Below are positions 10,046 to 20,757 of a stretch of 64,000 nucleotides of DNA, in pieces. Position 1 is the first letter of the stretch. Every line of letters starts with the position of its first letter. This DNA comes from Nothopassalora personata (lineage: Eukaryota > Ascomycota > Dothideomycetes > Mycosphaerellales > Mycosphaerellaceae). Where the stretch lies: the NCBI GenBank assembly GCA_033816765.1, contig CM066287.1, forward strand, positions 5,022,001 through 5,086,000, in the 5' to 3' direction. The notes below the pieces were generated by a model. That model made no database searches. It was given only the letters and a program-made list of their open reading frames with translations, and was not told where the DNA came from. The translations under genes were made by a program, and so were the position numbers.

Positions 10046-12265
10046 GATGGCCATCCACTGCTGATCAGACCGACTCGCGTCTTAATCGGTCGTGTGGCAA
10101 CTCGAGCAGCGATGTTCTGTCGCTGTCGCTGCCGGGAATGTGAATGGAGATGTCGCGCCCGACGCCGCTCGGTACTGGCTGTGTGGCTCGTATCGGACGG
10201 AGCTGGGGAGGCTGGGTGCCGTGCGGTGTTGCGGTCCAGATGCGGTGCGACACTCTCTTGATGCTAAGTCGCCGTGCCTCCACGGAACAAGGCAGAGGGG
10301 CCAGAGTGTCGTGCTGTGTAAGAGAGGGAGAGCCGTTGAGTCGCCAGAAGCTCGATTGTCGGTGCTACGCCAAGGTGTGATGCGTACCGTGCCAAAGCTT
10401 GCTTGCTAGCTAGAGCAGCGGGTGCAGATGGCTCTGCTGGTGTTTGTGTCTGCGTGTCGCTGGCAAAGAAGGCGCTCCAGGTTGTCTGCAGTCGTTGTGG
10501 TGAACTGCCGATGATCGCCGCCACCTGCACGCTTCACTGCTGTGCAGTAGGCAGACAGCGCCAGGGCGGAGAGAGTGTATTATCTAGGATGGAAGCGCCC
10601 CACCACAGAGAGAACCCTGCACGTTGTTGCACGTTGTTGCAAAGGGGCCCTCTAGCAGCAGCGGGGGCCACGGAGGCGTAGCACAACCGGGTTGTGCACT
10701 AACTCCTCTTTGGCATTAGGACAGGCGCTCTCGGCATTTGTAGGAAGAAGGGTATATAGATTTCACTATAGTCGTGCCAGCTAGATAGAACCGTCAATAC
10801 CAGCTGCAGCCAACAAGCAACCACTACCTCATCTACTAGGCAGACATTCAGTCATGACAGCTGCTGCCCACATGCGGTGCGCCTTCCCTTGGAAACGCCA
10901 CCACATAATCCACAGGACGGACCAGCCTCAACATCATCAAGCCTTCTCCTGAAGAAATGCATAATAATAAAGTCATCACGATACTGCCACCGTATCCACG
11001 CAGGGGCCAATGCAGCTTTCGGTGCACTCCTTGCGCGACTTGCGACAGGCCTCGGGCATTTGCTCGTTCCTGTGGGCCATGTCCGGCCTTGTTACTGTAT
11101 ATCATCGCCTCTACCTCCCTCGAGAACCAGGTTCGTTCCTGTCTTCCCGAACCACGTGTGAGCTCCCTCGGGCACACGCGCTTGTGGCTGTGGGCCGACG
11201 GCTCGTCCTCATCCCGAAGCAAGTCTGAATCACGATTCCTTCGCTTCTGCCGTGCTTCAACGACTCGTCAGGACCGCAAATGACAATCGCTGGCCCGATG
11301 TCGAACTTGCCCGGACTACTCCGACCATATCAAAGACGGATTGCAGGATCTGGATCGTTTCTAACTTGGGACATGGCTAGGTCAGTGTTGAATAAACGAC
11401 CAGCGGCGGTCACCTTGCCTGACGAGCCCTGCTGCGTGAAATAAGGACCCGTGGATGTCACGATTAAATGTCGTTCCTGCAAGCTGTATACAGTACAGTA
11501 GACAGGCAAGTCATGCATGACTCGGACCGAATTTGACCATCATACATTGTATGAGCGCTCACTCGTTCACTTAAGGATCTCCTCTTCGTGCGTCAGACTG
11601 CCTCGTGAACATAATGACGACTTCAACCTTGCATTATTATTCCCACGACTTTACAGGCCAACAATACCTGCTCGAACATGACTCGTAGCTTGAGCACGAG
11701 CCACGAGAGTGCACTATAAAACAAAAGTCACTTTTCAAACCGCCTTCCCTCTCGTTACATCCGGCAAGTTTCTCTGAATCCACCCATATACTGGAGCCAC
11801 GCACTAACATCATTGCAGAGTGCAAGGGCATTACGCATATCAGTGAGGATTCGTCCGAGATTGCGTTTTTGCTAGTTGAAAACTATCAACAGACCGCTCT
11901 TGTTGGTCTTCGGATCGGCAAGGAATTTTTGAACACCCCTTTGCGACTACGCTTCGCCCTTTTCATCAACGTACATGCTATACGCAAGCACTTGGAGAAG
12001 AGCTCCCTTGGGCCGATGCGATTCGACCTCAGCACCGACGCTAGACAGTCGACGTTGCACGCGAAGTCGACATCTTCACGTCCACGCACGAGATCACGAT
12101 CACGACAGCTCTGTAGAGAACCTTCGCCTCACTTGGCGATCCGAGCCCACGCACAATGCAATGGGGGCGGAAGTGGACTGATGACGGGCATCTCAGGGGG
12201 AGAGCGCAAATAAAAGTAACGAAGCGGGATAAGGACAGTGTAAGAGGAAACAACCAAAATCCGCG
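10046..12265. other. Long intergenic region
   Basis: About 2.2 kb between the G-alpha start and the 3' end of the HET gene. It contains many short overlapping open frames on both strands but none with family motifs, and the longest are about 120 codons in conflicting frames. A direct repeat of GCACGTTGTT occurs near 10619-10638. Part is likely the long 5' leader and promoter of the G-alpha gene. No RNA gene recognised. Confidence 0.45.
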
Positions 12266-14185
12266 TCACTTAATATACAAATCGACAACATCGAGATTCA
12301 TCTGCAAAGCCTCGCCTTCCATGAGGCCGTGGATGTATCCATGTCCGAGCGCTGTACGGTACACAAAGTGGGCACCCTTGATGGGCTCGCAAGGTCGCAG
12401 GAAGATTGGTGCGGGCGCGTTCAAGATGATGAAGATCTCATCGCCGGGCTCGACACTGTATGGACAGAGGCCGACAAAGCCTTTTGCCGTCACACACATG
12501 CGCCTGCGCAGACCGGCGACAGTATGCGCCAGAAGATCGGGGTCGTCGTTCGAGCGAGCATCTGGCTCCAAGCGAAGGCGCTGCCTCGTGCGTGACCACG
12601 TTTTGCGCAGGTTCTCGACATCTTGCATCGTTGCAGGCCGGAATTCAAGACCTTCCTCGTATCTCCCGGCGAACAAGGCAATATTGAATGCTGTGTCTAT
12701 GGTCCCGCCGCCAACGTACTCTTTCTTGGTACTGTCATGGCCATCGATGAAGTCGAACCATTGATTCGTCATCTCCAGCTGCTCGACCATGTGAGGAGTC
12801 CATCTATGCGCGGTGGACACTTCCACGACGTGATCGACCTTGGCTGCTGTGACCTTCAGGCCATCGTTCAGCGTGAACTCGAAGCTGCCTTGAAGGCCCA
12901 AAGCCGCATTGTACGTCTTGGCGCATTGGAGTCTCGCAGACCAAAAGGCCACTGGCTCAATCGGAGTCCGTGTCCAGTCAGGCACCCAAGAAGGAAAGCA
13001 CTCGACACTTTGCTCCAGGTCACAGTGCAACGTCAACATCCACTGTTCCTTCTGGACGATTGCCATCGCTGTGTCGACAAGGACATCATGTATTGATCGC
13101 GAATAATCTGGTTCGAGCTTGATCATCCTATTCTGCGACTGGAGGTTGAGCAGACCATATATCTTGTCCTTGGGATTGGTCGCTTCTTTGTCCGCAAAGT
13201 CTATCAGAACCTGATAGAGAGACTGGTCGTGGTTTTTATCCCATTGCGCGTGGTGCAACCTGGTTACGTTTGTCATGACGCGCTGCAGATGCTCGAAATC
13301 CCGGAGTGGGCCATCGAAGATGCAGTCGTGGCAACAAGAATCGAAATGTTTCAGCCAGCTGGAGCACGCAGCAGTCAAAGTGTCCCAAGCCAGCTCGACT
13401 GGACCGCGTCTTACAGTCGCGCTCGCCGCGTGCACCACTTCCTGGACGATCCACGTTCTGTTGAACCAAGCTACATCAAGCAAGTCTCGGAGACAGCGAA
13501 GCCCTCTTGCCCAGGTCCCGGATGAATCGACTAGACCAACGGCGGGGCATTTCGGGTTCCTGCAATGACTGAAATATGGCAGTTCATGAAAATGTCGGCC
13601 TTGAGCCAGCATCTGTACAATGGTCACGGCCTCGACGACGCTATCGCTGTCATTCTTGCTAGCGCCTGCTCGAGTGTCGCCCTTGACGTCGGGTCCAGGA
13701 GTGGCTTCAGTCTCGCCGAGCCAAATAACGACCTCCCGTGCTTTCTGAAAAATCTGTGCCATCAAAGCCACCTGCCAAGTCTTTTCGAAATCATTGTCCT
13801 GGTTGATGCACAGCGCATCTATCCAGATAACGGTAGCCCGTCTGCGTTGTCGCAATCGTCTGAGCGCCAGGAAAAGGTTCTCACGTATCGGCTTGGGCTG
13901 GCCGTTTATGTGGACGCGGTGAAGTGGTGGATCGAGTCCCCATACGTACGAGAGGCATGTATATCTTGGGGTCGGCTTCTGATCCAGACTGATGGTGTGC
14001 AGCTCGATATCGACAGGGGAATGTCCTGAGCCGCTCAAAATCCTGCAAAGTCGAATCTCTGCTCTCTCATTGCACAGATCACGATAGATTGGCCGGTCGT
14101 TGGCCTCCTCCTTGCCGCTGCTGCTCATGCATCCATGGATACGGTACCATGAAGACCGCACACCGTTCGATTGCTTTCGAAGCAT
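12266..14185 (-). CDS. HET-domain protein
   Basis: Single exon, 639 aa, ATG at 14185 (a second in-frame ATG lies 19 codons in). HET domains occur in fungal proteins that trigger programmed cell death when genetically different hyphae fuse. Many family members have no proven incompatibility role. The three diagnostic blocks are present: YTCLSYVWG (75-83), WIDALCINQ (about 121-129) and REVVIWLGE, followed by WFNRTWIVQEV. A C-terminal region includes PKDKIYGLLNL and PDYSRS, common in this family after the HET core. No NACHT, WD or ankyrin partner domain is fused to it. The neighbours give no clue to a recognition partner. Confidence 0.9.
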   Translation of the reverse strand: MLRKQSNGVRSSWYRIHGCMSSSGKEEANDRPIYRDLCNERAEIRLCRILSGSGHSPVDIELHTISLDQKPTPRYTCLSYVWGLDPPLHRVHINGQPKPIRENLFLALRRLRQRRRATVIWIDALCINQDNDFEKTWQVALMAQIFQKAREVVIWLGETEATPGPDVKGDTRAGASKNDSDSVVEAVTIVQMLAQGRHFHELPYFSHCRNPKCPAVGLVDSSGTWARGLRCLRDLLDVAWFNRTWIVQEVVHAASATVRRGPVELAWDTLTAACSSWLKHFDSCCHDCIFDGPLRDFEHLQRVMTNVTRLHHAQWDKNHDQSLYQVLIDFADKEATNPKDKIYGLLNLQSQNRMIKLEPDYSRSIHDVLVDTAMAIVQKEQWMLTLHCDLEQSVECFPSWVPDWTRTPIEPVAFWSARLQCAKTYNAALGLQGSFEFTLNDGLKVTAAKVDHVVEVSTAHRWTPHMVEQLEMTNQWFDFIDGHDSTKKEYVGGGTIDTAFNIALFAGRYEEGLEFRPATMQDVENLRKTWSRTRQRLRLEPDARSNDDPDLLAHTVAGLRRRMCVTAKGFVGLCPYSVEPGDEIFIILNAPAPIFLRPCEPIKGAHFVYRTALGHGYIHGLMEGEALQMNLDVVDLYIK

Positions 14186-14649
14186 TATGAGACATGACAG
14201 CTTCGGTCACTGTTCAGATGGGCAGGACGCGCCCTTATACTAACGGCGGCGGTCCTCTGTGGCACCACGCACATGAAATCATCATTCGTGTAACAGCGGA
14301 TCAGTGCAGTTGATTCGTACGACGATGCATTTACCTGACAAATGCTCACAGACTTGCCCTCATCCCCATCCCAGCACATTTGCGAAGCTCTTCCACCCAA
14401 ACGAATCGTCGCTTAAATCACCCTTTTCTTCGCAGACGTGACACAAGGCCTCAACCACGTAGCCTGCTACACCAGCACCCTTCTGCACAATCTCTGAGAT
14501 TCTCGACTGTCTGTCTGATCCAGGCATTTCATGTGCCTTATTGGATGCAGCAGCTTTGCAAGCAGCGCAATGCCATGCGCCCTGACCGTCAGCGCCCAAC
14601 GATGCGATGCCAATCCAAAAGCCGCTCCAAATGCTAAAAGAATGCACAA
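14186..14649. other. Intergenic
   Basis: Between the HET start and the 3' end of the DMT transporter, both on the minus strand. One open frame on the minus strand (14360-14647) has paired cysteines (HCAAC, CHVC) but lacks an ATG start and a known motif. I do not call it a gene. Confidence 0.45.
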
Positions 14650-16278
14650 CTAGACCACGGACTCAGCGTCCGATTCATCGACTCGCTCCTCCGCGCTCTT
14701 CTTGTTCTCCTCTTCCATTTCCTTATATGTCGACCAGGACAACAGTAGGAATGCAAAGATGATGAGTAGGCCGCCCGCAAGAGCTGCCGCCGTAAGGGGG
14801 CTGTACAAAGGAGGTGGCAGCATTTGATCGCACAATGCAACAATGAAGATGGTGAGCAGAGCGGCCACTGAACTCAGAACTGGTGAGGTGAGGGATATCA
14901 ACACGAGGAAAGAACCGCTAAAGGTAGCATTCGAGAGGACGGAGATGGCCAGCATCCAGGCAGCCTCTCCTGAAGGTAATTCGAATGGCTCGATGCCCGT
15001 GAAATGCAAGATTGGTAGCGGGATCCATAGAACCGACAATGTGAATAGTCCAATCATGCTGCCGAATGCGTTGGCAAACACCATGCCGTTCTTAGGATCG
15101 CAATGCTCCGGCGGACAAGCCACCTTCTTGTACAGCACCTCGTAAAAGCCATAAAGGACACTGCCGATGCCGATGACGAGGTTGCCCAAAGCTCGATTGG
15201 ACGCCTCGTCATCGGATGGTGCGGAAGGCCCTCCAGCTCCTCCACCGGACTTGCTGCCGTGCTTTGCAGTCGCTTGGTCGCCATATGCGACCACTAGCAC
15301 ACCCACAATGGCAATTCCTACTGCCACCGCCTTGCTCAAGCGAAGCTTCTCCTTCAGGATGGGTACTGCGAAAGCGTAGGCGAAGAACGCCGAGCAGTTG
15401 TAGATAGCCGTCAGATCACTCGCCGTGGTGAGATCCACTGCGACATACCAACTACCACCAGCCACTGTCAGTGCGCAGGTCACAAAGGCCGTCGTTCGGA
15501 CGAAGTACGGTATAGGTGACTTCTTCTGCAAGTGACTGGGCACATGCAGCGTCCGATGCTCGATCATCTGCGCCGTGTTCCGCAGCAGCGCAACGTGCCT
15601 CCTCCAGAAAGCATCCCACGGCTGGTTCCATTTCGAGAGCCTCAATATTAATAACGATACCGGCCACAGTAATGACCAAGATCCATGCGTGAGGTATAAC
15701 ATGCAGTAAGGTTTCGTCCAATGCAAGTCGTGTTGTATGTATACTGCTGTTTCTGTCTGCACAGCAAAGCTCACCAAGCTCACCAGCAGGAACGCTGCTG
15801 CGTATGTATATCGTGTCCTCGTGTCACTCTTGGGCTCTTTTATGGGGGGATCTCGCTCTCTGAACCTGGTCGACCTCCTCGAGCCCATGCCCGGCCGCGG
15901 CGGCGACTCATATTCGAGCGGTTTGTGGCCTGAGAGCAATGGCTGCGATTGGTGCGAAGACGGCTTGTGGAACGAAGGAGGCCGCTCTGATCGCAGGTCA
16001 GAGGGCATGTCTGCCGAGTCGTCCCAAGTGGAGATATCGCCGTCGTTGCCCCAGTCGTCGAAGTCGCTGTCCTCGTCGTCTGCGTTGCTATGGAAGCGGT
16101 CGGGAGGAGGGAGATGTTGAAGAGGCGTGGGCTGCCGCGAGATTTCCTTGCTCAAATGCACCAAGTCAGACGAGTCGGGCGTCGAGGTGCTATCGCGGAC
16201 GTGGCCAGGAGACAGCAGGGACGACGAGGACAGCTCTATGGGGGGGGGTCCAGCGCCGGCAGTTTGGGATATATGCAT
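14650..16278 (-). CDS. DMT-superfamily (EamA/SLC35F-like) transporter
   Basis: Single exon, 542 aa. The first 155 residues are polar and acidic (a DDEDSDFDDWGNDGDIS-like stretch) and contain a possible vacuolar di-leucine sorting motif (SQPLLSG). About ten hydrophobic segments follow, starting YAAAFLLVSLVSFAVQTE. EamA-type features include LTTASDLTAIYNCSAFFAYAFAVP with the downstream KAVAVGIAIVGVLVVAYGD pair, and a second half-repeat from GNLVIGIGSVLYGFYEV. This matches the fungal vacuolar-membrane group that includes yeast YML018C. The substrate is unknown. The C-terminus is charged and cytosolic. It is divergent from the aldo-keto reductase with a 471-bp intergenic region that must hold both promoters. 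Confidence 0.85.
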   Translation of the reverse strand: MHISQTAGAGPPPIELSSSSLLSPGHVRDSTSTPDSSDLVHLSKEISRQPTPLQHLPPPDRFHSNADDEDSDFDDWGNDGDISTWDDSADMPSDLRSERPPSFHKPSSHQSQPLLSGHKPLEYESPPRPGMGSRRSTRFRERDPPIKEPKSDTRTRYTYAAAFLLVSLVSFAVQTETAVYIQHDLHWTKPYCMLYLTHGSWSLLWPVSLLILRLSKWNQPWDAFWRRHVALLRNTAQMIEHRTLHVPSHLQKKSPIPYFVRTTAFVTCALTVAGGSWYVAVDLTTASDLTAIYNCSAFFAYAFAVPILKEKLRLSKAVAVGIAIVGVLVVAYGDQATAKHGSKSGGGAGGPSAPSDDEASNRALGNLVIGIGSVLYGFYEVLYKKVACPPEHCDPKNGMVFANAFGSMIGLFTLSVLWIPLPILHFTGIEPFELPSGEAAWMLAISVLSNATFSGSFLVLISLTSPVLSSVAALLTIFIVALCDQMLPPPLYSPLTAAALAGGLLIIFAFLLLSWSTYKEMEEENKKSAEERVDESDAESVV

Positions 16279-16749
16279 GCGGTGTGGTTATGAGGCGCGC
16301 ATGTGACTACGGTCTAATTCTATGCTCTAGTAGAAAATGGTTAATTGCGTGCTCAGCCCTGTGTGCAGGTGATGAAGACAACGTGGTTGATTGATCGTCT
16401 CACAGGGTCCGGACACGAGGCAATCGGCATGCATGGCGCACCGTGATGATGCCGAGAGTTGTATAACATCTGTGATGTTCACTTCTCCTTCTCGCCATCT
16501 CGACCGCTATGGCATGTCTCATATAAACACAGACGGCCTCTCCTGGTCCACGAGACACTTCCTGACAATTGCTATCGCGGCCACCTCCAGCGATTGCATC
16601 ATACGCCGATGCTGCTTGAAAAGGTAGCGTCATCTCCCTTTCTCCAGACTGCATCTAGATCTACATGTCGAGACTCTTGTCACAAAGACTAGCCCCGTAT
16701 CGTTCCACTCGCCACCACAAGTCACTTCACAACCACCACCGCAAGCAAG

Positions 16750-17981
16750 ATGCCTCTCATCGCGGGTACCGCCCAACCCAGGGTGATCCTGGGCACCATG
16801 ACCTTTGGCCCAGATGCGTCTGCCGGCGCGCGTGTCACCGACCTGGACTCGTACAAGAAGGTGCTGGACCACTTCCAGAGTAAAGGCTACAACGAGATCG
16901 ATACCGCCCGAGTCTACGTCGACGGCAAGCAGGAAGCATGGACCAGAGATGCAGGCTACAAAGAGCGTGGTCTGACCTGCGCCACGAAATGGTACTGCCA
17001 TCTTGCTCGTCCCACACGCTGCGTCACTGACACGACAACACTCGTAGGTATCCACACGAGGACCACGCTCACAGCGCCGAGAAGATTGAAGAAGTCCTCA
17101 ACGAGTCATTGCGCGAACTCGGTACAGATTGCGTCGACATCTTCTACCTCCACGCCCCGGACCGCACCCTCCCTTTCACGACTCCACTGAAGAAGTTGGA
17201 CGAGCTTCACAAGCAAGGCAAATTCGTCCAGCTGGGCCTCTCAAAGTGAGTCCTGTCTCGCACTATTCCTGGGTACGAAACTCACATGATCCAGCTTCAC
17301 CGCAGCCGAAGTCGCCGAAGTCGTCACCCACTGCAAGTACAATAACTGGGTGCGACCAACCATCTACCAGGGCATGTACAATGCCATCCAACGTTCCATC
17401 GAGCCCGAACTCCTTGCCACCTGCAGACGTTTTGGACTCGACGTGGTCGTCTACAACCCCATTGCCGGCGGCATTTTCTCGGGAAAGTACAAGTCGAACG
17501 AGGTTCCCCAGGAGGGTCGCTTCGTCAACCCTCTGTACAGGAAGGTAGGGTTCTGGCTGTTATCTGTGCGATTGCCACTTCCTTTCTCCCACTGACAAAT
17601 CTACCTTAGCGATACTTCCAGGACGCTACTTTCGAAGCTCTGGCCCTGATCGGACCCGTCGTCGAGAAGCACAATCTGACCCTGCTTGAGACCGCGTTCA
17701 GATGGATCATCCACCACTCTGCTCTGAAGATCAAGGACGGCAATGACGGGATCATCATCGGCGTGTCGAGCCAAGAGCAGTTGGAGTCCAATCTGAAAGA
17801 CATCGAGAAGGGACCATTGCCGGAGGAGGTTCTCAATGTCTTGGATGAGGCTTGGTTGCTAACGAAACCGACTGCCGCCCAATACTGGCACCGAGAGTTG
17901 AAGTACACCTACGAAGACCCTGGCTTCTCGAAGAAGTTCGACGAAGATCTCGCCGCGCTGTCAGGAGTGTCGCGCAAGTGA
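16750..17981 (+). CDS. Aldo-keto reductase (AKR7 / aflatoxin-aldehyde-reductase type)
   Basis: Four exons: 16750-16991, 17048-17245, 17295-17544 and 17610-17981, giving 353 aa. Introns are 56, 49 and 65 nt, all GT-AG, and frame is kept across each. Aldo-keto reductases use NADPH to reduce aldehydes or ketones in the cytosol. The catalytic tetrad is visible: Asp51 and Tyr56 in EIDTARVY, Lys80 in TCATKW, and His116 in FYLHAPD. The cofactor-binding end IIIGVSSQEQLESNL is also present. The form DTARVYVDGKQE and the C-terminus with a HRELKYTYEDPGFSKKF-like stretch fit the AKR7 group. The natural substrate cannot be told from sequence. There is no toxin cluster around it. Confidence 0.9.
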
Positions 17982-18746
17982 AGGGTAAAGCGGTGTATAG
18001 CGCAGAAATGCCGATGGACGACGACGACAGTCTCGGCTCCTGAAATGTCTAGAATAACGGTGAACATCTCACGGACATGTCCGCAAAGGATCAGATCACA
18101 TGGTCATGCACAGCCAAGCAAAGCCGCATCCTCCACGTGCGCCAACCTCGCTTACAACCACCCAAGATCATGTGCACACCTTCCGAGCCCGTGTTTCACC
18201 TGACCTCCCCATCACGTACGCTCTGCGTTTGCCCCACTGAAACCAAGATCACAGTCAAAACATAGTCCCTCCTGCCACGCATCATCTCAGAACACCAAAG
18301 CCCACCTGCACCCAACGACTGAGCCGCCATGACATCCCTAAAACCACAGCCATGCCGAGCAAGACGATCCCCTTACTCCTCGACTCCAGTCGTCCGTATT
18401 CGTGGCTGATCTAACTTCTCACCCATCATGCCTTCCCACCGCCAGCACAACAAGCATGTACACTTCACCGACGATTTTGCTCCCTCGTCACTTACGCTGA
18501 GACTCAAGCTCGGACCCCATGATAGGCCAACATGCGTCGTCAAGATCAGCGTATACTTTGTGCCGGGGAGGTTACCGCGTATCAAAGTCAAGACTAAGAG
18601 ACCGCAGGATAGGAGGAGGAGACGGGAATGGTGGCAGAATGATGCAGCGAGATCTTCGTTCAGTTCGTCCTAAAGGGTATCAGGGCCAAGGAACGCCGAC
18701 GCCATTCGAAATGCTATCAGGGAGGTTCTTTTATCCATCTCTGGGA
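17982..18746. other. Intergenic between convergent genes
   Basis: Holds the 3' flanks of the aldo-keto reductase and gamma-tubulin. One 81-codon ATG frame (18428-18673, plus strand, basic C-terminal half with KVKTKRPQDRRRRREWW) could be a small gene. It has no recognisable family, so it is not called. Confidence 0.4.
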
Positions 18747-20437
18747 TCATCGGCCAGTTGCGCCATCAGTCCGCGCACCAGAAGCAGCGCCGCCATTCGT
18801 TTCATCTTCCGTCTTGCCGCCGGATAGATAGTCAGCACGCTCGGCCTCCTCGTACTCGTTGATCAGGTCCATGACGACTTCCCTCGACGTATCAAACTCT
18901 CCGAGGCCATCGCGGAACAGCTCGTATCGCTTATAAGTGTCGACGAAGGCGTTCCTTTTCCGCAGGCGATCGTACTGGAATACAATGCGCTTGAAGAGGG
19001 TCGCGATCCCGGTGTGGTTCGCTAGCATCAGGCCTGATACCCTGGGTGGAGCTCGAGTGGTGTATGGAGGCTGGAGATATGGCGAGGTTCGACTGAGCGC
19101 GACTTGTATGCTTGCAGGACCCCAGGGTATGAAGGACGCGAAGTTTCGTTCTCGGATGCGCAGCAGAGATTTGTGTACCTTCACCGAGTTAGCTATCAAA
19201 CGGCCCCCCCCCCCCCCCTGCTGCATTTGGACTCACATCTGAAGGATCTGCCTCGCCCATGATGATGTTTAAAATGGAAATGTAGCAGCTGTTCTTGCTC
19301 GGCTTTGTAGAGACCATCTGGTTCTTCGGCTGCAATAGACGGCGCATGACATCAAGGACCGTCGTCTTCCTGACAGTCTTTGCCGCTTCGACGTTGTTCC
19401 CGGTGAAAGGTGTGTAGCTGGTCTGCAGGAAGTGGCATCGTGGTGTTGGGATCAAGCTGGCAACGATGCCAACGAGGTCGTTGTGCATGTATCCCGGATA
19501 TCGCAGTGTCATGGTTGCGGCCGACATGACGGTACTCACTAGTTGGTTCGTCTGCTCGAACGATGGCTCCTGTACGTGAAGTGTGTCGGCTGCTATCCGA
19601 GACAAGGCTCCGTTGTCGAGGACAGTCACCGCATCAGCGTTCTGCGTCAACCTCCGCAGCGCGAGTAGGGAGTTGTACGGTTGGACGACGACATCGCCAG
19701 CGTTTTGCGTGTCGGGGAAGACGGAATACGTCTGGATGATCTTCTTCGGGAACTGGTCGTTGAGCCGCTCGAGCAGGAAGGAGCCGAGGCCAGAGCCTGT
19801 ACCGCCTGCGATCGAGTGCAGCAGCATGAAGCCCTGGACAGCGCGCGTGTCAGTCAATATACGGCGTGATGACGACAAGCACGTGCTACCCACCTCGAGG
19901 CTGTCGCTGCCATCTGCTTCACGATTGATCATGTCCAGCACCTCATCCGACACCTGCCCGCCCATGTCATAGCCCGCGGCCCAGTTGTTGCCGGCTCCCG
20001 TGCCTTCCTTGTGCACGTAGAAGTTCTCGGGGTTGTAGATGTTCTTGTACGGGCCCGTCTGGATGCCGTTGATGACGCGCGGTTCGAGGTCGAGGAGGAT
20101 GGCGCGCGGGATGTATCGCGTGTCGTCGGACTGGTAGAAGAAGACGTCTTTGCGGTCGCCGCCTTCGGTGGCAAAGTCTTCGAGGTTGCCGTCCTGGTTG
20201 ATGCCGTGTTCAAGACAGAGTTGCCGCCAGAACTGCGAGCCGACTGCCGTTGATCAGTGCTGCTGCTGCTGCTGCTGCTGCTGCTTCACGGTGTTTGGTG
20301 GTGGTTGGACTGTAGGGAGGCTCACCGCTGTTGCCGCACTGGCCCGCCTGGAGCGTGATGATCTCACTGGCAGTGTGTCATCAGTACCTTCACCAACAGG
20401 AGGAACACACTTCCTCTACACACACTCACCGCGGCAT
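18747..20437 (-). CDS. Gamma-tubulin
   Basis: Five exons on the minus strand: 20437-20430 (8 nt, ATGCCGCG), 20366-20326, 20243-19894, 19833-19237 and 19178-18747, giving 475 aa. Gamma-tubulin nucleates microtubules at spindle pole bodies. It is gamma rather than beta by its start [33 protein letters not shown] and [13 protein letters not shown]. The GTP loop GGTGSG is at about 143-148. Introns are 63, 82, 60 and 58 nt. The 60-nt one is in frame and would read as a 20-residue insert if missed. The first exon carries only two full codons plus two bases, so automated calls may start too late. Intron 2 holds a (CTG)8 run on the plus strand and intron 4 a C15 run. The aspergillus name for this gene is mipA. 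Confidence 0.95.
19204..19218. repeat. C15 homopolymer in gamma-tubulin intron 4
   Basis: Fifteen consecutive C on the plus strand (G15 in the transcript) within the 58-nt intron 19179-19236. Likely length-variable. Confidence 0.9.
20260..20283. repeat. (CTG)8 microsatellite in gamma-tubulin intron 2
   Basis: Eight uninterrupted CTG units on the plus strand (CAG in the transcript) inside the 82-nt intron 20244-20325, near its 3' splice site at 20244. Confidence 0.9.
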
Positions 20438-20757
20438 CTTGCAGTGGTGACATGCACACACGTTTGGTCGAGTGGAAGTGACTCGTGCCGCAGACGCGAC
20501 CTCTGCACGCGATGGCGGGGTAGGTCTACGCGACAAGCACAAGCACATGACCAGGGTCGGAGGCACTTCCTTGACAATCACCGTCGATTCCTTCCTACAG
20601 TACTACAGTACTTCAACCAACCTGGGTATCTTGATTTTACAATGCATGCGCCAACAACAACTTCCGCCCAACTTTCGCCATGCCATGCCATGCCGTGCCT
20701 CGCCCTGCCCTGCCAACGACTCCGCGCTGCACGCCCATCTAACAATAATGCTCCGGC
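20438..20757. other. Short intergenic gap
   Basis: 320 bp upstream of gamma-tubulin and downstream of the hydrolase, both minus strand. It includes a run of short CATGC-type repeats near 20679-20697. No gene seen. Confidence 0.5.

Noticed and set aside
12266..18000. Possible secondary-metabolite cluster (aldo-keto reductase, transporter)
   Set aside because: No backbone synthase, terpene cyclase or P450 in the window, and the neighbours are unrelated functions.
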